A DNA stretch of 64,000 bases from Nitrospira tepida (lineage in GTDB: Bacteria; Nitrospirota; Nitrospiria; Nitrospirales; Nitrospiraceae): contig NZ_OX365700.1 in the NCBI RefSeq assembly GCF_947241125.1, forward strand, positions 1,488,001 through 1,552,000, read 5' to 3'. The position numbers and the translations under genes were made by a program. How positions within the stretch are numbered: the stretch's first letter is position 1; each line of letters starts with the position of its first letter. Shown piece after piece: positions 26,745-36,083 of the stretch. The notes below the pieces were generated by a model. That model saw only the letters and a program-made list of their open reading frames with translations, did not search any database and had not been told where the DNA came from.

Positions 26745-26757
26745 GTTACCGGGTAAC
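26745..26757. promoter_or_regulatory. Palindrome GTTACC-G-GGTAAC upstream of the PilZ/reductase gene
   Basis: GTTACC (26745-26750) and GGTAAC (26752-26757) form a perfect inverted repeat about one central base, 33 bases upstream of the start codon at 26712. Its size and place suit a dimeric repressor or activator site. Confidence 0.5.
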
Positions 26758-26794
26758 GGCGGTCACGTGGCACAGAGGTACAGGTGCGGACTTT

Positions 26795-26834
26795 CGATCG
26801 TGAGCGGGCTCCTTAAGAAACCCGCTCACGATCG
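26795..26834. promoter_or_regulatory. 14-bp perfect hairpin in the 5' region of the PilZ/reductase gene
   Basis: CGATCGTGAGCGGG (26795-26808) pairs perfectly with CCCGCTCACGATCG (26821-26834) around a 12-base loop CTCCTTAAGAAA. No T-tract follows on either strand. It could be a leader structure, an operator or an end for incoming transcription. Confidence 0.5.
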
Positions 26835-27254
26835 CTCCGGATCATCACGACCGCCTTTCTTTTGCAAGTCGCCGGATGTCAAGGGAAGTCTGATGCGTGA
26901 GAAGCGGTACGGCAACCGATGCTGAACTGTTCCTCGCTCTGGTCCGGTTCCTGTGTCTGGAGACAAAGTGAACCTTCGTACTTGATCAGAATGATCGGGA
27001 GTGATGGGCGAGATCAGTAACGGCTTCTCTCTGTGCGCACTCGTTGAAGGAAGAGGTCTGGGGTACTTCATCCTTTCCCGCCTGGTTGTCGAGACGGTGA
27101 GAGTCTGTTCTGGTCGCTCTGAATGAAGCCCCGCGGCACAGCACCTCCGGGCGGAGGTTTTACAGCGGGATGCATGCTGACTAAATCGACCTCGCTTGTC
27201 AAGGGACCAATGGGTCTAGACAAATGGACGGGGTCGGGAAGTTGCTCAGAGGAG

Positions 27255-27956
27255 TTACTCTTCCTTGGGATTACTCAGCAGCGCGGAGAGTTCCCGGGGC
27301 AAGAGGAGGGTAATGAACGTCGTGGCATTGGGGCTCTGGTGGAATGCGGCCAGCAACAAACGAGGCCGTGGCACGGTATCGGGCGGAAAGGGCAACAGGG
27401 CCGGCACGTCGATGACCGACTTGTTCGCGGGCGCGCTCATGAGTCGCAAGCGAAGCGCGAGGAGAATGTCTCTAACACGGGCGGCATGTTCCGATTCAGG
27501 CACGCTGGCCGATGCGGTCACCAACGTCTCCCAGGCGGGCTGCGTCATGCCGACGGTGAAGGGGACGCCGAGGTTCCTCGCCATCGACGTGATCTCGATC
27601 CATTCGCCGACATGGAGCACCTGTTCGTGGGGCAACGCGACATGGGAATCGTCCGCCTCGATATGAGATTCATCGGAAGACGGCGGATCAAACGGATGGC
27701 GGTCGTCTTGCCGGCTTGCCAAAAGCGATGAATCGGCTCCGATCGCGGGCGCCTCGCCGCCTGCATCAGGGACCGGTCCAGGATCGAGCATGGAAGCCTG
27801 GTCCAGAGTATCCGCCTCTGCCGCAAGCGCCTGCCTGATACCCCGGTAGACGGTCCGCGCGGCCGCCGACCATTTGGGATTGAACGGCCGGCCCGCAAAC
27901 GCCGCCTCCGCCGCGAGCTTTTCGTCGAAACTCAATGTGCGGGGTGTGGTGGTCAT
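27255..27956 (-). CDS. Hypothetical protein
   Basis: A 233-residue soluble protein beginning MTTTPRTLSFDEKLAAEAAF. A helical N-terminus (NPKWSAAARTVYRGIRQALA) is followed by a variable Asp/Pro-rich middle and a second folded part with VGEWIEITSMARNLGVPFTV, an RDILLALRLRL helix and ATTFITLLLPRELSALL. VGEWIEITSMARNLG resembles the start of the DUF6573-like or plasmid-associated unknown proteins, but I cannot confirm a family. Much longer upstream readthrough in this frame crosses the MFS gene and is not real. Confidence 0.6.
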   Translation of the reverse strand: MTTTPRTLSFDEKLAAEAAFAGRPFNPKWSAAARTVYRGIRQALAAEADTLDQASMLDPGPVPDAGGEAPAIGADSSLLASRQDDRHPFDPPSSDESHIEADDSHVALPHEQVLHVGEWIEITSMARNLGVPFTVGMTQPAWETLVTASASVPESEHAARVRDILLALRLRLMSAPANKSVIDVPALLPFPPDTVPRPRLLLAAFHQSPNATTFITLLLPRELSALLSNPKEE

Positions 27957-28105
27957 CGTATTGATAATGAATAGCTCCGAATCGGAGGGTGTCAAGTTGG
28001 CGGAGTCTGTTTCGGGCAGAAGATCCGCAACCTGCCGTTTAACTTGCGGAATCGGTATCAGCGAAGAGTTGAGATCGGTCCATGCGTGCTGGCCGCGTAT
28101 CGTCG

Positions 28106-29392
28106 TTACGGCGGCAACGGCCGTCCTTTGGTTTCCGGCGCGAACGGCAACACCAACAGGCCCACCAGATAAATGAGGCCCACCGCGCTGGCGGCACTGC
28201 CGACCTGGCCGAACGTCGCGACGAGCGACCCGGTGAGAAAGGGGCCGGCGGAGGCCAGCACGCGCCCAGCGTTGAAGCAGAAGCCGGCGCCGGTCGCGCG
28301 AATGCGCGTCGGATACAGTTCCGGCAGATAGATCGGGAAACCGCTGAAGATGCCGTTGTTGAAAAAGCCAAGGATGGGCAGGCACAGCAACAGGTGCCGG
28401 TAAGATTCCACATAGAGAAAGGTGATCGGCAGCATGAGCACACTGCCCAGGCACATCAATCCGAATATTGGGCGGCGCCCCCAACGGTCCGCGAGAGGAC
28501 CGAAGCTGAGATAGCCGAACAGCGCGCCGACATTGAGGCACATGATCGCATAGCTGACCAACGGCGCGATCTCGGATTTGGGCAAACCCTGCATGTCCGG
28601 AAACGAGTGGATCAAGGTCGGGGTCCAGTTGGTCGTGCCCCAGAGACCGAAGACGGCCACGAAGGCCAGGGTCGATCCGACCAAGGTGGATCGTAAGAAC
28701 AGCGGCTGAAACAACTCGCCGAGCCTGGACAGGATCCCGTCGTGGCGCTGCGCGAGTTCCTCGCTGTGGGCGCGGGTCCAGCGGTCCGGCTCCTTGACCC
28801 ACCAGCGGACCAGGAAGGCGACCAGGGCCGGGGCTACGCCGGCCAGGAAGAGCCAGCGCCAGCCGTATCCTTTCAAGAGGAGGTTCAGGATCGCCGCGAG
28901 AAAGAAACCGACGGCCCAGGCCGACTGCAAGATCCCAGCGGCCTTGGCGCGGGTCTCTTCCGGCCAGACCTCGGCGACGATCGCCGCGCCGGCCGCCCAT
29001 TCGCCGCCGATGCCCAGCGCCGTGAGAAAGCGAAAGGTTGCCAGTTGCCACCATTCCTGAGCGAGCGCCGCCAACCCGGTGAACCCGGCATAGATCAAAA
29101 TGGTCGCGATCAGCGTTCTGGTCCGGCCGAACCGGTCCGCCAGGATGCCGAAGACAACCCCTCCCAGCGCCCATCCGACCAGGAAGACCGAGAAGATGAT
29201 GCCGCCGTACCAACTGATGCCTTCCGCGTCGGCGACGGTTGCGGTCCTTCCCGCCAACAGTTCTTCCAGCGCCGGATGCAGGACGATCGCGTAGATCGTG
29301 GCATCCATGGCGTCGAACACCCATCCGAGCCAAGCCACGAGGAGGACCATCCATTGGTAGCGTGTGACAGATCGGAACGAGGTCGGCATCAT
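28106..29392 (-). CDS. Major facilitator superfamily transporter, sugar/acid:H+ symporter type
   Basis: A 428-residue carrier with 12 predicted helices. Family marks are D-A-M-D at the end of helix 1 (VFDAMDATIYAIV), G-I-L-A-D-R-F-G-R-T-R between helices 2 and 3, LGIGGEWAAGAAIVAEVWP, and the repeat-half mark GPLADRWGRRPIFG. LGIGGEWAAGAA is typical of the sialate/aromatic-acid/metabolite symporter groups (SHS and AAHS). The substrate is not predictable. The ATG at 29392 is taken because upstream residues are Arg-rich and lack helix character. Confidence 0.9.
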   Translation of the reverse strand: MMPTSFRSVTRYQWMVLLVAWLGWVFDAMDATIYAIVLHPALEELLAGRTATVADAEGISWYGGIIFSVFLVGWALGGVVFGILADRFGRTRTLIATILIYAGFTGLAALAQEWWQLATFRFLTALGIGGEWAAGAAIVAEVWPEETRAKAAGILQSAWAVGFFLAAILNLLLKGYGWRWLFLAGVAPALVAFLVRWWVKEPDRWTRAHSEELAQRHDGILSRLGELFQPLFLRSTLVGSTLAFVAVFGLWGTTNWTPTLIHSFPDMQGLPKSEIAPLVSYAIMCLNVGALFGYLSFGPLADRWGRRPIFGLMCLGSVLMLPITFLYVESYRHLLLCLPILGFFNNGIFSGFPIYLPELYPTRIRATGAGFCFNAGRVLASAGPFLTGSLVATFGQVGSAASAVGLIYLVGLLVLPFAPETKGRPLPP

Positions 29393-29472
29393 GCGCGCTT
29401 TCAGAATCGAACGTCGCGCCAGGCTAGGGACCGCGCGGCGCCCTGTCAAGTGATCCGCCGCCCCACCGTGAT

Positions 29473-29502
29473 TTGCTGCGCTGAAAAACGTGATGGTATA
29501 GT
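29473..29502 (+). promoter_or_regulatory. Candidate sigma-70 promoter of the J-domain gene
   Basis: TTGCTG (29473-29478) and TATAGT (29497-29502) are 18 bases apart, 26 bases before the ATG at 29529. Confidence 0.45.
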
Positions 29503-29528
29503 CGTCTTCGACCAGGCAGGGATCACGT

Positions 29529-30164
29529 ATGCGAATCGACTATTATGAGGTGCTCGGCGTCCGGCGGGATGCGTCGGACGAGGAGATCAAGAAAGCCTAT
29601 CGGAAGCTCGTCTTCCAATATCACCCGGACCGCAACCCGGACAATGCCGAGGCCGAGGCGAAGATCAGAGAGGTCAATGCGGCCTATGCGGTGTTGGGCG
29701 ATCAGGACGCCAGGAAGTCCTACGAACGGCTGCGCTGGGGAGCCGAGCCGCAGGACACGGGACCGGATCTCGATGTGGTCCTCGCCACCATGTTCGGGAA
29801 GCTGGAGGACGAAGGGCGCAAAGAAATCTTCTCCCTCTGGATCAAGGAGGTCGGTCGGATCAAGGCCGAGTTGGCCGTCATTCGGGAACGGACGGTGGCG
29901 GTCCAAGGATATGACACGTTTCGGGAAGATATCGTGATGGCTCGCGGCCGGGAGATCTTGGAAGAATTCATCACGCCCGACATGGACCAGCGGAAGGATC
30001 GCCTGCTGGACGTCGCGGTGCAGATGATGAAATCGCAGCGGGTGATCGATCCCTCCGACGAGCGGCAGGCGCAGGAACTACGTATGCGGTTGGATGAACG
30101 GATCAAGGCCGGGCGGCTGCATGGATGGGCGGCCGCGTTGGAGCTGTTCTACCAACGGCGATGA
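29529..30164 (+). CDS. J-domain (DnaJ-like) protein
   Basis: A 211-residue protein with an N-terminal J domain (residues 2-67: [20 protein letters not shown], then the HPD triad in YHPDRNP). It lacks the Gly/Phe-rich region, zinc fingers and C-terminal peptide-binding domains of DnaJ. The remaining 140 residues are helical and charged ([19 protein letters not shown]) with no known domain. It should stimulate a DnaK ATPase for a special client. It is divergent from the MFS gene. Confidence 0.88.
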   Translation: MRIDYYEVLGVRRDASDEEIKKAYRKLVFQYHPDRNPDNAEAEAKIREVNAAYAVLGDQDARKSYERLRWGAEPQDTGPDLDVVLATMFGKLEDEGRKEIFSLWIKEVGRIKAELAVIRERTVAVQGYDTFREDIVMARGREILEEFITPDMDQRKDRLLDVAVQMMKSQRVIDPSDERQAQELRMRLDERIKAGRLHGWAAALELFYQRR

Positions 30165-30170
30165 CAGGGT

Positions 30171-30275
30171 CGTCATGCGTCACACGTCACTCGTCAAGCG
30201 TCACTCAAGCGGAAGACCTGTTTCGCGTGGCCTTCTCCGTCGGTTGACGAATGACCATTGACGAATGACGCTTCA
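30171..30275. repeat. GTCA-type inverted heptamer repeat
   Basis: Left arm 30171-30207 (GTCATGCGTCACACGTCACT words) and right arm 30243-30273 (GTTGACGAATGACCATTGAC words) are imperfect complements around a 35-base centre. It fills the space between two convergent genes and its edge gives the stop codon of the amidohydrolase. Confidence 0.72.
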
Positions 30276-31484
30276 TACTTCCCCCGCCAAGGGTCCGCTG
30301 ACCAGGCGGCCTTGCAGCATCACCCCCGCCAGCCGATTGCGATCCCGCAACAGAGCGATCCGTTTGAGCGGATTGCCTTCCACAATAATCAAGTCGGCCA
30401 GTTTCCCCGGTTGAATGGTCCCAATCCGGTCGTCGAGGCCGAGCAGGGCGGCGGCACTTGCGGTCGCCGAGAGGATCGCCTCCATGGGGCTCATGCCGAG
30501 AGCGACCATCCGGTCCAATTCCTGCGCATTCTCTCCATGATAATTAAAGGGCGTGCCGGCATCGGTGCCCATCGCGATCCGCACGCCGCGCTTGTGGGCC
30601 TTCTTGAAACTCGCTTCATGGCGGGCCGACATGTCCCTTGCCTTCGTGACGACCGACTCCGGGACACCCGCCCCTAACGGACAGCCGGCAGTGGTGGCCA
30701 AGGCCGAGAGGGTTGGAACGATGAAGACCTCATGCTGGACCAAGGCCTCTGCCGCCTCCTCATCCATCAAGGTGGCATGTTCGATGGATCGGACCCCGGC
30801 GGCGACGGCCTGTTTCATCCCGGCGGCCCCATGCGCATGGGCGGCCACCTGTTTGCCGGCTCGTTGCGCCTCCTGGACGGCTGTCCGGATTTCCTCGAGG
30901 CTGAATTGTGCCTGGTCCGGAGAGGTGCCGGGCGTCAAGACGCCGCCGGAGGCGATGATCTTGATGAGGTCCGCGCCGGCGGCCAACTGCTCCCGAACCG
31001 CGCGGACGATCTCGATCGGGCCGTCTGCTTCGCGCCCGATGAATCGGGCATGCCCGCCCGTCATGCAGATGGCCTGACCTGCCGCCAAGACTCGGGGTCC
31101 CAGGACCAGACCAGCGGCGATCGCCTGCTTCAACGCGAAGATGCCGTGACCTTTGTATCCGACATCGCGAACGGTCGTGATGCCTGCGCCAATGGTCTGT
31201 TCGGCGTAGCGGGCGGCCTTGAGGAGCGTCATGCCGGGAGAGTCGGTCTCGACGACAGTTACGACGTCCGGTTCGCCGCCCAACCCGAGATGGACATGAC
31301 AGTCGATCAGGCCCGGCAGCACCGTCATGCCGCGCACATCCAGGTCGACCGCGCCGCGGGGAACCGTGGTCGAGCGGCTCGGCCCGGCGGAGAGGATCCG
31401 ATCGTCCTTGACCACCACGGTGGCTCGTTCCTGGACCGATCCCAGGCCGTCGATGAGGCGGACGTGGCGGAGCGCGATCATCAT
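30273..31484 (-). CDS. Metal-dependent amidohydrolase (imidazolonepropionase/prolidase-like)
   Basis: About 403 residues with the amidohydrolase barrel. The first metal pair is PGLIDCHVHLG; then a Lys in ADLIKIIASGGV, His in QVAAHAHGAAGM, His in RSIEHATLMDEEA and the metal Asp in IAMGTDAGTPF. The N- and C-terminal strands form the usual beta-sandwich (RHVRLIDGLGSV and GKLADLIIVEGNPL). Relatives cleave Xaa-Pro or other cyclic amide bonds; substrate unknown. The ATG at 31484 lies 5 bases after the stop codon of the heme-domain gene. Confidence 0.88.
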   Translation of the reverse strand: MMIALRHVRLIDGLGSVQERATVVVKDDRILSAGPSRSTTVPRGAVDLDVRGMTVLPGLIDCHVHLGLGGEPDVVTVVETDSPGMTLLKAARYAEQTIGAGITTVRDVGYKGHGIFALKQAIAAGLVLGPRVLAAGQAICMTGGHARFIGREADGPIEIVRAVREQLAAGADLIKIIASGGVLTPGTSPDQAQFSLEEIRTAVQEAQRAGKQVAAHAHGAAGMKQAVAAGVRSIEHATLMDEEAAEALVQHEVFIVPTLSALATTAGCPLGAGVPESVVTKARDMSARHEASFKKAHKRGVRIAMGTDAGTPFNYHGENAQELDRMVALGMSPMEAILSATASAAALLGLDDRIGTIQPGKLADLIIVEGNPLKRIALLRDRNRLAGVMLQGRLVSGPLAGEV

Positions 31485-31488
31485 CCGG

Positions 31489-32079
31489 TCAGCCCTCAAG
31501 CGGAATCGAGATAATGATGCCGCCCATGACATCGTTCAGCTTGAAATCGCGCCGGGGGCTGTTGGGGTGGGTATTGTGACAGCTCACGCAGGACTGCGAG
31601 ACCGCGCGGTCGGCGTAGACGGCCTTGAAGAATCGTCCCTTGGCGGTCTTGACGTAGCCGGTGAAGGGCCGGTCCGGGTCTTTTGCGATCGCTTCCAGCC
31701 CTTTCCGTTCCAGGTCTGAGTTGGGCCCGTTCCAGACATAGATGGGGGTGAGGCTTGCCAGCCGATAGGACAACCGCAGGTCTTTCTGCGCAACCAGCCG
31801 CCCATTGTCCATCAAGAATTGGGCGGGGAGCGGAAGCCCCTTCTCCTGCTTCCAATGTTCCGTGGCATGGATGATATCCTGATCCTGCAAGCGGTTGACA
31901 ATGTTTTCTGCGTAGTTGGTGCGGACCGCTTCAATGACGGCATGGAGATATTCTGCCGTGCGCTCGGGCGTGATGGTCGCAGGATGGTCCTGTAGGTTCC
32001 GCCAGAGGATGAAGCCAATCCACGATCCGAGGAGACCGAGCAGCAGGCCGGCTACGAACCAGCGTAGTGTGATCCTCAT
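31489..32079 (-). CDS. DUF3365 (Tll0287-like) membrane-anchored heme sensor domain
   Basis: A 196-residue protein with an N-terminal membrane helix (LRWFVAGLLLGLLGSWIGFI) and a DUF3365 domain outside the membrane. The single c-type heme site is CVSCHNTHP near residue 170, and ESxPS-like residues FTGYVKTAKGRFFKA precede it. Such domains bind heme and sense gas or redox; here it has no output domain, so it may act alone or via partners. Its ATG overlaps the aminotransferase stop as ATGA. Confidence 0.85.
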   Translation of the reverse strand: MRITLRWFVAGLLLGLLGSWIGFILWRNLQDHPATITPERTAEYLHAVIEAVRTNYAENIVNRLQDQDIIHATEHWKQEKGLPLPAQFLMDNGRLVAQKDLRLSYRLASLTPIYVWNGPNSDLERKGLEAIAKDPDRPFTGYVKTAKGRFFKAVYADRAVSQSCVSCHNTHPNSPRRDFKLNDVMGGIIISIPLEG

Positions 32080-33290
32080 GGGGTGATTCCATTCTCCCTT
32101 CCGGCCTCGGCATAGACCGCGGCGGCGGCGGCCGCCGCCTGTTCGGGGTGTCTCGCCCATCGTCGGCGGGACAGGATGGCGCCCAGCGCGGTGAGGAGCG
32201 CGAGCACATTGCCGGCGGTGGCCGACTCGCCCATGAGGCCGATCCGCCAGACCAGCCCCTTGAGCGTACCCAGACCTCCGCCGATCTCGATCCCGAACCG
32301 GTCCAACAATTCGGCCCGCACGCCGCCTTCATCGATCTCACGAGGGACCAGCACGCAATTCAGCATCGGCAATCTGACATCGGGCGCCGGCAGCGGAGTA
32401 ATGCCCAGGACCGCGAGCCCGGCCAACAAGGCGCGGCTGTGAAGTTCATGCCGGGCGAACCGCGCCGGCAGGCCTTCTTCAAGGACCAGTCGCAGCGATT
32501 CCCGCAAGGCATAGATCATGGAGACGGGAGCCGTGTGGTGATAGAGGCGCTTCTGATCCTCCCAATAGTCGGCAATCAGCGAAAAGTCGAGATACCAACT
32601 CCGGCAGGCGGTGTGGCGTCGGCGAATGGCAGCCAAAGCGCGCTCGCTCACCGTAACCGGCGACAGGCCGGGGGGGCAGCTCAGGCACTTTTGTGTGCCG
32701 CTGTAACAGGCGTCGATCAGCCAGGCATCGACGTCGAGCGGCATGCCCGCCAAGGATGTGACGGCGTCAACGACGAAGAGCGCGCCCGCTTCGCGGCACA
32801 GCCGGCCGATCGGTTCCAGATCCTGACGGACGCCGGTGGAGGTTTCCGCATGAACGACCGCGACCGCTTTGACGGGTCCGGAGCGGCTGATGACCTCTTG
32901 GAGGACCTGAAGATCAATCGGTTGGCCCCAGGGCGCTTCGACAGGCAAGGCTTTGCCTCCGCAGCGTTCGACGATCGTCGCCAGTCTTGTTCCAAACAGG
33001 CCGTTCACGCCGACGACGACGGCATCGCCCGGTTCGATCAGATTGACCAGCACCGCTTCCATCCCGGCCGAGCCGGTGCCCGACAGGGCCAGGGTGAATC
33101 GATTGTTGGTGTGGAACACCTCCCGGAGCAGGGCCTGCGTCTCGTTGAGAATGGTCAAGAATGAAGGATCGAGATGGCCGATGACCGGCATGCCCAGGGC
33201 GCGCAGCACCCGTGGATGGACCAGGCTTGGCCCGGGACCGAGCAGGACCCGCGCAGGAAAATTGAGTTCTCCGATAGCGGTGGATGCCAT
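32076..33290 (-). CDS. Class V aminotransferase (alanine-glyoxylate/serine-pyruvate family)
   Basis: A 404-residue PLP enzyme. It starts FPARVLLGPGPSLVHPRVL, has the Gly-rich SGTGSAGMEAVL segment, the Asp in FVVDAVTSLAGM that binds the pyridine N, and the Schiff-base Lys in YSGTQKCLSCPPG. The family moves an amino group between Ala or Ser and glyoxylate or pyruvate. Two features hint at a glyoxylate/serine link in C1 or photorespiration-like metabolism, but no such genes are adjacent. It is the first gene of the three-gene minus-strand operon. Confidence 0.9.
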   Translation of the reverse strand: MASTAIGELNFPARVLLGPGPSLVHPRVLRALGMPVIGHLDPSFLTILNETQALLREVFHTNNRFTLALSGTGSAGMEAVLVNLIEPGDAVVVGVNGLFGTRLATIVERCGGKALPVEAPWGQPIDLQVLQEVISRSGPVKAVAVVHAETSTGVRQDLEPIGRLCREAGALFVVDAVTSLAGMPLDVDAWLIDACYSGTQKCLSCPPGLSPVTVSERALAAIRRRHTACRSWYLDFSLIADYWEDQKRLYHHTAPVSMIYALRESLRLVLEEGLPARFARHELHSRALLAGLAVLGITPLPAPDVRLPMLNCVLVPREIDEGGVRAELLDRFGIEIGGGLGTLKGLVWRIGLMGESATAGNVLALLTALGAILSRRRWARHPEQAAAAAAAVYAEAGRENGITP

Positions 33291-33462
33291 GCCGTTCTGC
33301 CTGTGGCGCAGGATGCCGCTCGTGATGCGCCTTTCCGGACCCGGTCCAAAAGACCCTGCGAGTGAGGCGGCGTAGTATAACGGAGACAGGGCTGCGCGTC
33401 ACCGGTGTGGCACGCCCGTCATTTTCGCCAAGAAAGCCGCATGTTATACTGGCGAGACACAT

Positions 33463-34986
33463 ATGTCGTTCGATCCTCCCGCGACGATCTCCTCGGTGCA
33501 ACCGGACCCTGATCCCCCTCAGCCGGAATCAGAATCCAACTCGGCCGATCGCCATGTTGCGCCCGGCTCCTGGCAACACCAGCCTCGTTTCTCGTGGGCG
33601 GTCACCGCGCTTGCGGCCCTGGTGCTGGTTGGATGCGTGGGCACCGTCGTCGCTATCGCGTTGACCATGGACGGGTTGGACCGTGTGCCGTGGCCTGAGC
33701 GCGCCCTCAGCCACATGGTCGGTCGAACCATGGATTTGGAGGAGGCCACCAAACGGACATCGGAATGGGAACAGGCGCTGTATCGTTGGCTGACGGGAAG
33801 CGAGACAACGGCTCGCCTAGAGGCAATCCAATGGTATCGTGAGTTGGCGGTCGTCTCCGAAGACCCGCTCGTCGATTTTCAGCTCGCCGTTCTCGAAGCG
33901 GAATCCGAGGACCTCTCGGCGCTACGCGCGAAAACCACCCAATGGTCGCAAGAACGGGATCCCTATCGATGGTTCGGCAAGGCCCTTGCCGTCGCCTATC
34001 TGGCGGAGCCGGCTGATCGCGGGGCCATCATGGAGCTTCAGGCGCTGGCAGCCGACTCGTTGCCCGCCGGATGGTTTTACGATCGACTGGCGTCCCGCCT
34101 CGCCGATCGCGCCGGCGATCCCTCCCTGCCCCGCTCGCTGGAGCAGGCGGCAGCCGACCGATCCAGCAAGCTGTTCACCTGGTCGCGATGGCTCACGGCC
34201 TTTGAGTTGGCGGCCATGGCGGGAGGAGCGGTCGTCCTGGTTATGGTCTGGCGGCGAAGGAGCAGGGACCCGCAATGGCTCCGCTACGGCAACTCGACCT
34301 TGCCGCCGCCTTGGCCCGGCAGCTTCGGCGCGCATGTGCTGCTGCGGGGAGGGGCGATCGGCGCCGTGCTGATGGTGAGCTTCATCTTTCTCAGCGCCGA
34401 ACATGCCGCCTTGCGGATGATCGCCGTGCCGCTCACGAACCTGCCGCTGTTGATGCTGGCACAGCGGCACCTCTTGCAACCGGCCGGATTGACATTCAAC
34501 GAGGGGTTCGGGCTGAAACCCCTCCCGGGCCGAGCGTCAAGACTCTGGTTGGCGGTCCCGGCGATCGTGGCGGCGGGGTTGTTCGGCGAATGGATCATGG
34601 GGCGGATTGCGGAGCCGTTGAACCTCTCCAGTCATTGGACCGAATGGTTCGATGCGGATCTTGTTTGGGCTCCGACGCCGATCCTGTCGCTGAGCCTGCT
34701 GGAGTATGTGGTCTTCGCCCCGGTCTTTGAGGAAATCGCCTTTCGCGGCCTGCTGTTCGGGCTATTGCGCCGCCGGTTCTCGCTGGCGCCGGCCGCGATG
34801 ATCAGCGCGGGGATCTTCGCCTTGGCGCATGGGTACGGCGTCCTCGGGTTTGCCAGCGTGTTCTGGAGCGGGCTCGTCTGGGCCTGGGCCTACGAAAAGA
34901 CCGGATCACTCGTGCCGGGCATGGTCGCCCACGGCATCAACAATCTGCTGGTGTGCCTCGCCGTGATCGCGCTGCTGCGGTCATAG
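33463..34986 (+). CDS. CPBP-family intramembrane metalloprotease with TPR-like N-terminal part
   Basis: A 507-residue membrane protein. After a cytoplasmic leader and one helix (ALAALVLVGCVGTVVAIALT) comes a 190-residue helical domain, then about eight helices. The C-terminal CPBP (CAAX/Abi) catalytic motifs are all present: EEIAFRG (E-E-x-x-x-R, residue 423 on), F-A-L-A-H and HGINNLL (H-x-x-x-N). CPBP proteases cleave within membranes, e.g. in prenyl processing or bacteriocin immunity. A TATACT box lies 13 bases before the ATG. Confidence 0.9.
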   Translation: MSFDPPATISSVQPDPDPPQPESESNSADRHVAPGSWQHQPRFSWAVTALAALVLVGCVGTVVAIALTMDGLDRVPWPERALSHMVGRTMDLEEATKRTSEWEQALYRWLTGSETTARLEAIQWYRELAVVSEDPLVDFQLAVLEAESEDLSALRAKTTQWSQERDPYRWFGKALAVAYLAEPADRGAIMELQALAADSLPAGWFYDRLASRLADRAGDPSLPRSLEQAAADRSSKLFTWSRWLTAFELAAMAGGAVVLVMVWRRRSRDPQWLRYGNSTLPPPWPGSFGAHVLLRGGAIGAVLMVSFIFLSAEHAALRMIAVPLTNLPLLMLAQRHLLQPAGLTFNEGFGLKPLPGRASRLWLAVPAIVAAGLFGEWIMGRIAEPLNLSSHWTEWFDADLVWAPTPILSLSLLEYVVFAPVFEEIAFRGLLFGLLRRRFSLAPAAMISAGIFALAHGYGVLGFASVFWSGLVWAWAYEKTGSLVPGMVAHGINNLLVCLAVIALLRS

Positions 34987-35021
34987 CCTCCACGCCCTCA
35001 TCAAACCCAATTATCGGACAA

Positions 35022-35849
35022 TTATCGGATAGGACCGATAGGGTCGAGGCCAAGGCCGGCGAGGTTTTCGAACAGATCAGGCCTGCGCAATTGAACAGAG
35101 AGGGCGTTGATCATTTTGGCGTTGGCGATCCGCTTCCCCGGTGACGAATCGTGATCGGTCGCTACCGCTCGCAGACCGTGCCGTTCTGCCGCGTGGCGGC
35201 AAATCTCCGACCAGGTCCGCGGAACGCCGTCGCTGATGTTGTAGACCTCGCCAGGGACACCCCGCTCCAGCGCTGCCAGGCAGATCGCGGCAAGATCCTC
35301 CACATGAATGAGGTTGACATATTTGCTTGAGGGCCCGACCCGGCCGGTTCTGATCCAGTCGAGCGGATTGCGTCCCGGTCCATAAATCCCGGCTATGCGG
35401 AGGACGATGGCATTACATTCCTGTCGTAAGCACTCCTCGCCCTGAACGCGCGGTCTGCTCATGTCGATGGGAGCGGTCTCATCGAGCCAGGGAGGAGGAT
35501 AGGAGCTTGGTTCCTGGGAGACGCCGTAGGCGGAGGTGCTGCCCAGCACGACCACTCGCTGAACCCGTGGCCTGAGGTATTCGGCGAATGGTTTCACCAA
35601 CTGCAACGGCTGAGCGGGAAAGCACCAGATGAGATCGGCCCGATACGGTAAATTGGACCATTTCGTCGGATCCTCCAGGGTAAACGGTATGCGGAGGTGA
35701 TCGGGCACAAACTCAAGATTTGTCGTGGGGTTGCGGCTCGTCGCCAAAACGGGACGCCCAGCCTGAGCCAACAGCGAGAACAGGCGGCGGCCGGTGTAGC
35801 CTGCCCCGAGAATCACAGTTGGGATGTGCGACGGCTGTTCAGATGTCAT
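35022..35849 (-). CDS. NAD(P)-dependent epimerase/SDR protein, YeeZ-like
   Basis: A 275-residue extended short-chain dehydrogenase. The Rossmann loop is VILGAGYTGRRLF; the active-site region is GSTSAYGV with the Y-x-x-x-K Lys replaced or shifted (YGVSQEPSS), and RIAGIYGPGRNPLDW and VNLIHVEDLA are typical of the YeeZ/UDP-sugar epimerase-like group. The missing classic Lys suggests either an altered catalytic mode or a non-catalytic binding role. The substrate is unknown. Confidence 0.8.
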   Translation of the reverse strand: MTSEQPSHIPTVILGAGYTGRRLFSLLAQAGRPVLATSRNPTTNLEFVPDHLRIPFTLEDPTKWSNLPYRADLIWCFPAQPLQLVKPFAEYLRPRVQRVVVLGSTSAYGVSQEPSSYPPPWLDETAPIDMSRPRVQGEECLRQECNAIVLRIAGIYGPGRNPLDWIRTGRVGPSSKYVNLIHVEDLAAICLAALERGVPGEVYNISDGVPRTWSEICRHAAERHGLRAVATDHDSSPGKRIANAKMINALSVQLRRPDLFENLAGLGLDPIGPIR

Positions 35850-36083
35850 GAAGTGGAGCCAGTTTATTCCACCGTCGGTCCGGTCGCCAAGAAGCCTGTT
35901 GCATAAGGAAAATTTTACATGTTAGGGTATCCCCTCAGCTTCGGTAGAACAGTGGGTTCATCGAGTGAGCTGAAGCAACACATCTCTTCCACGTAAGCTG
36001 TTCATCCGTCATGCATCAGCCGCGGCATTCGAAGCCGCGCCCGGTTCCATAGACCAAGCGTCCATGAATGCGAAGGTCGTTCG

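Larger units (their letters stand above)
26713..27254. other. 542-base spacer with operator-like palindrome and long hairpin
   Basis: No gene is supported here. It holds the upstream region of the PilZ/reductase gene (minus strand) and the downstream end of the unknown gene at 27255. Besides the two structures listed separately I see no repeat family and no consensus sigma-54 site. Confidence 0.5.

Noticed and set aside
27255-29354. A 699-residue minus-strand frame spanning the MFS gene and the unknown protein
   Set aside because: Its first two thirds are an alternate reading of the MFS gene; only the last part from 27956 down has its own start and coding character.
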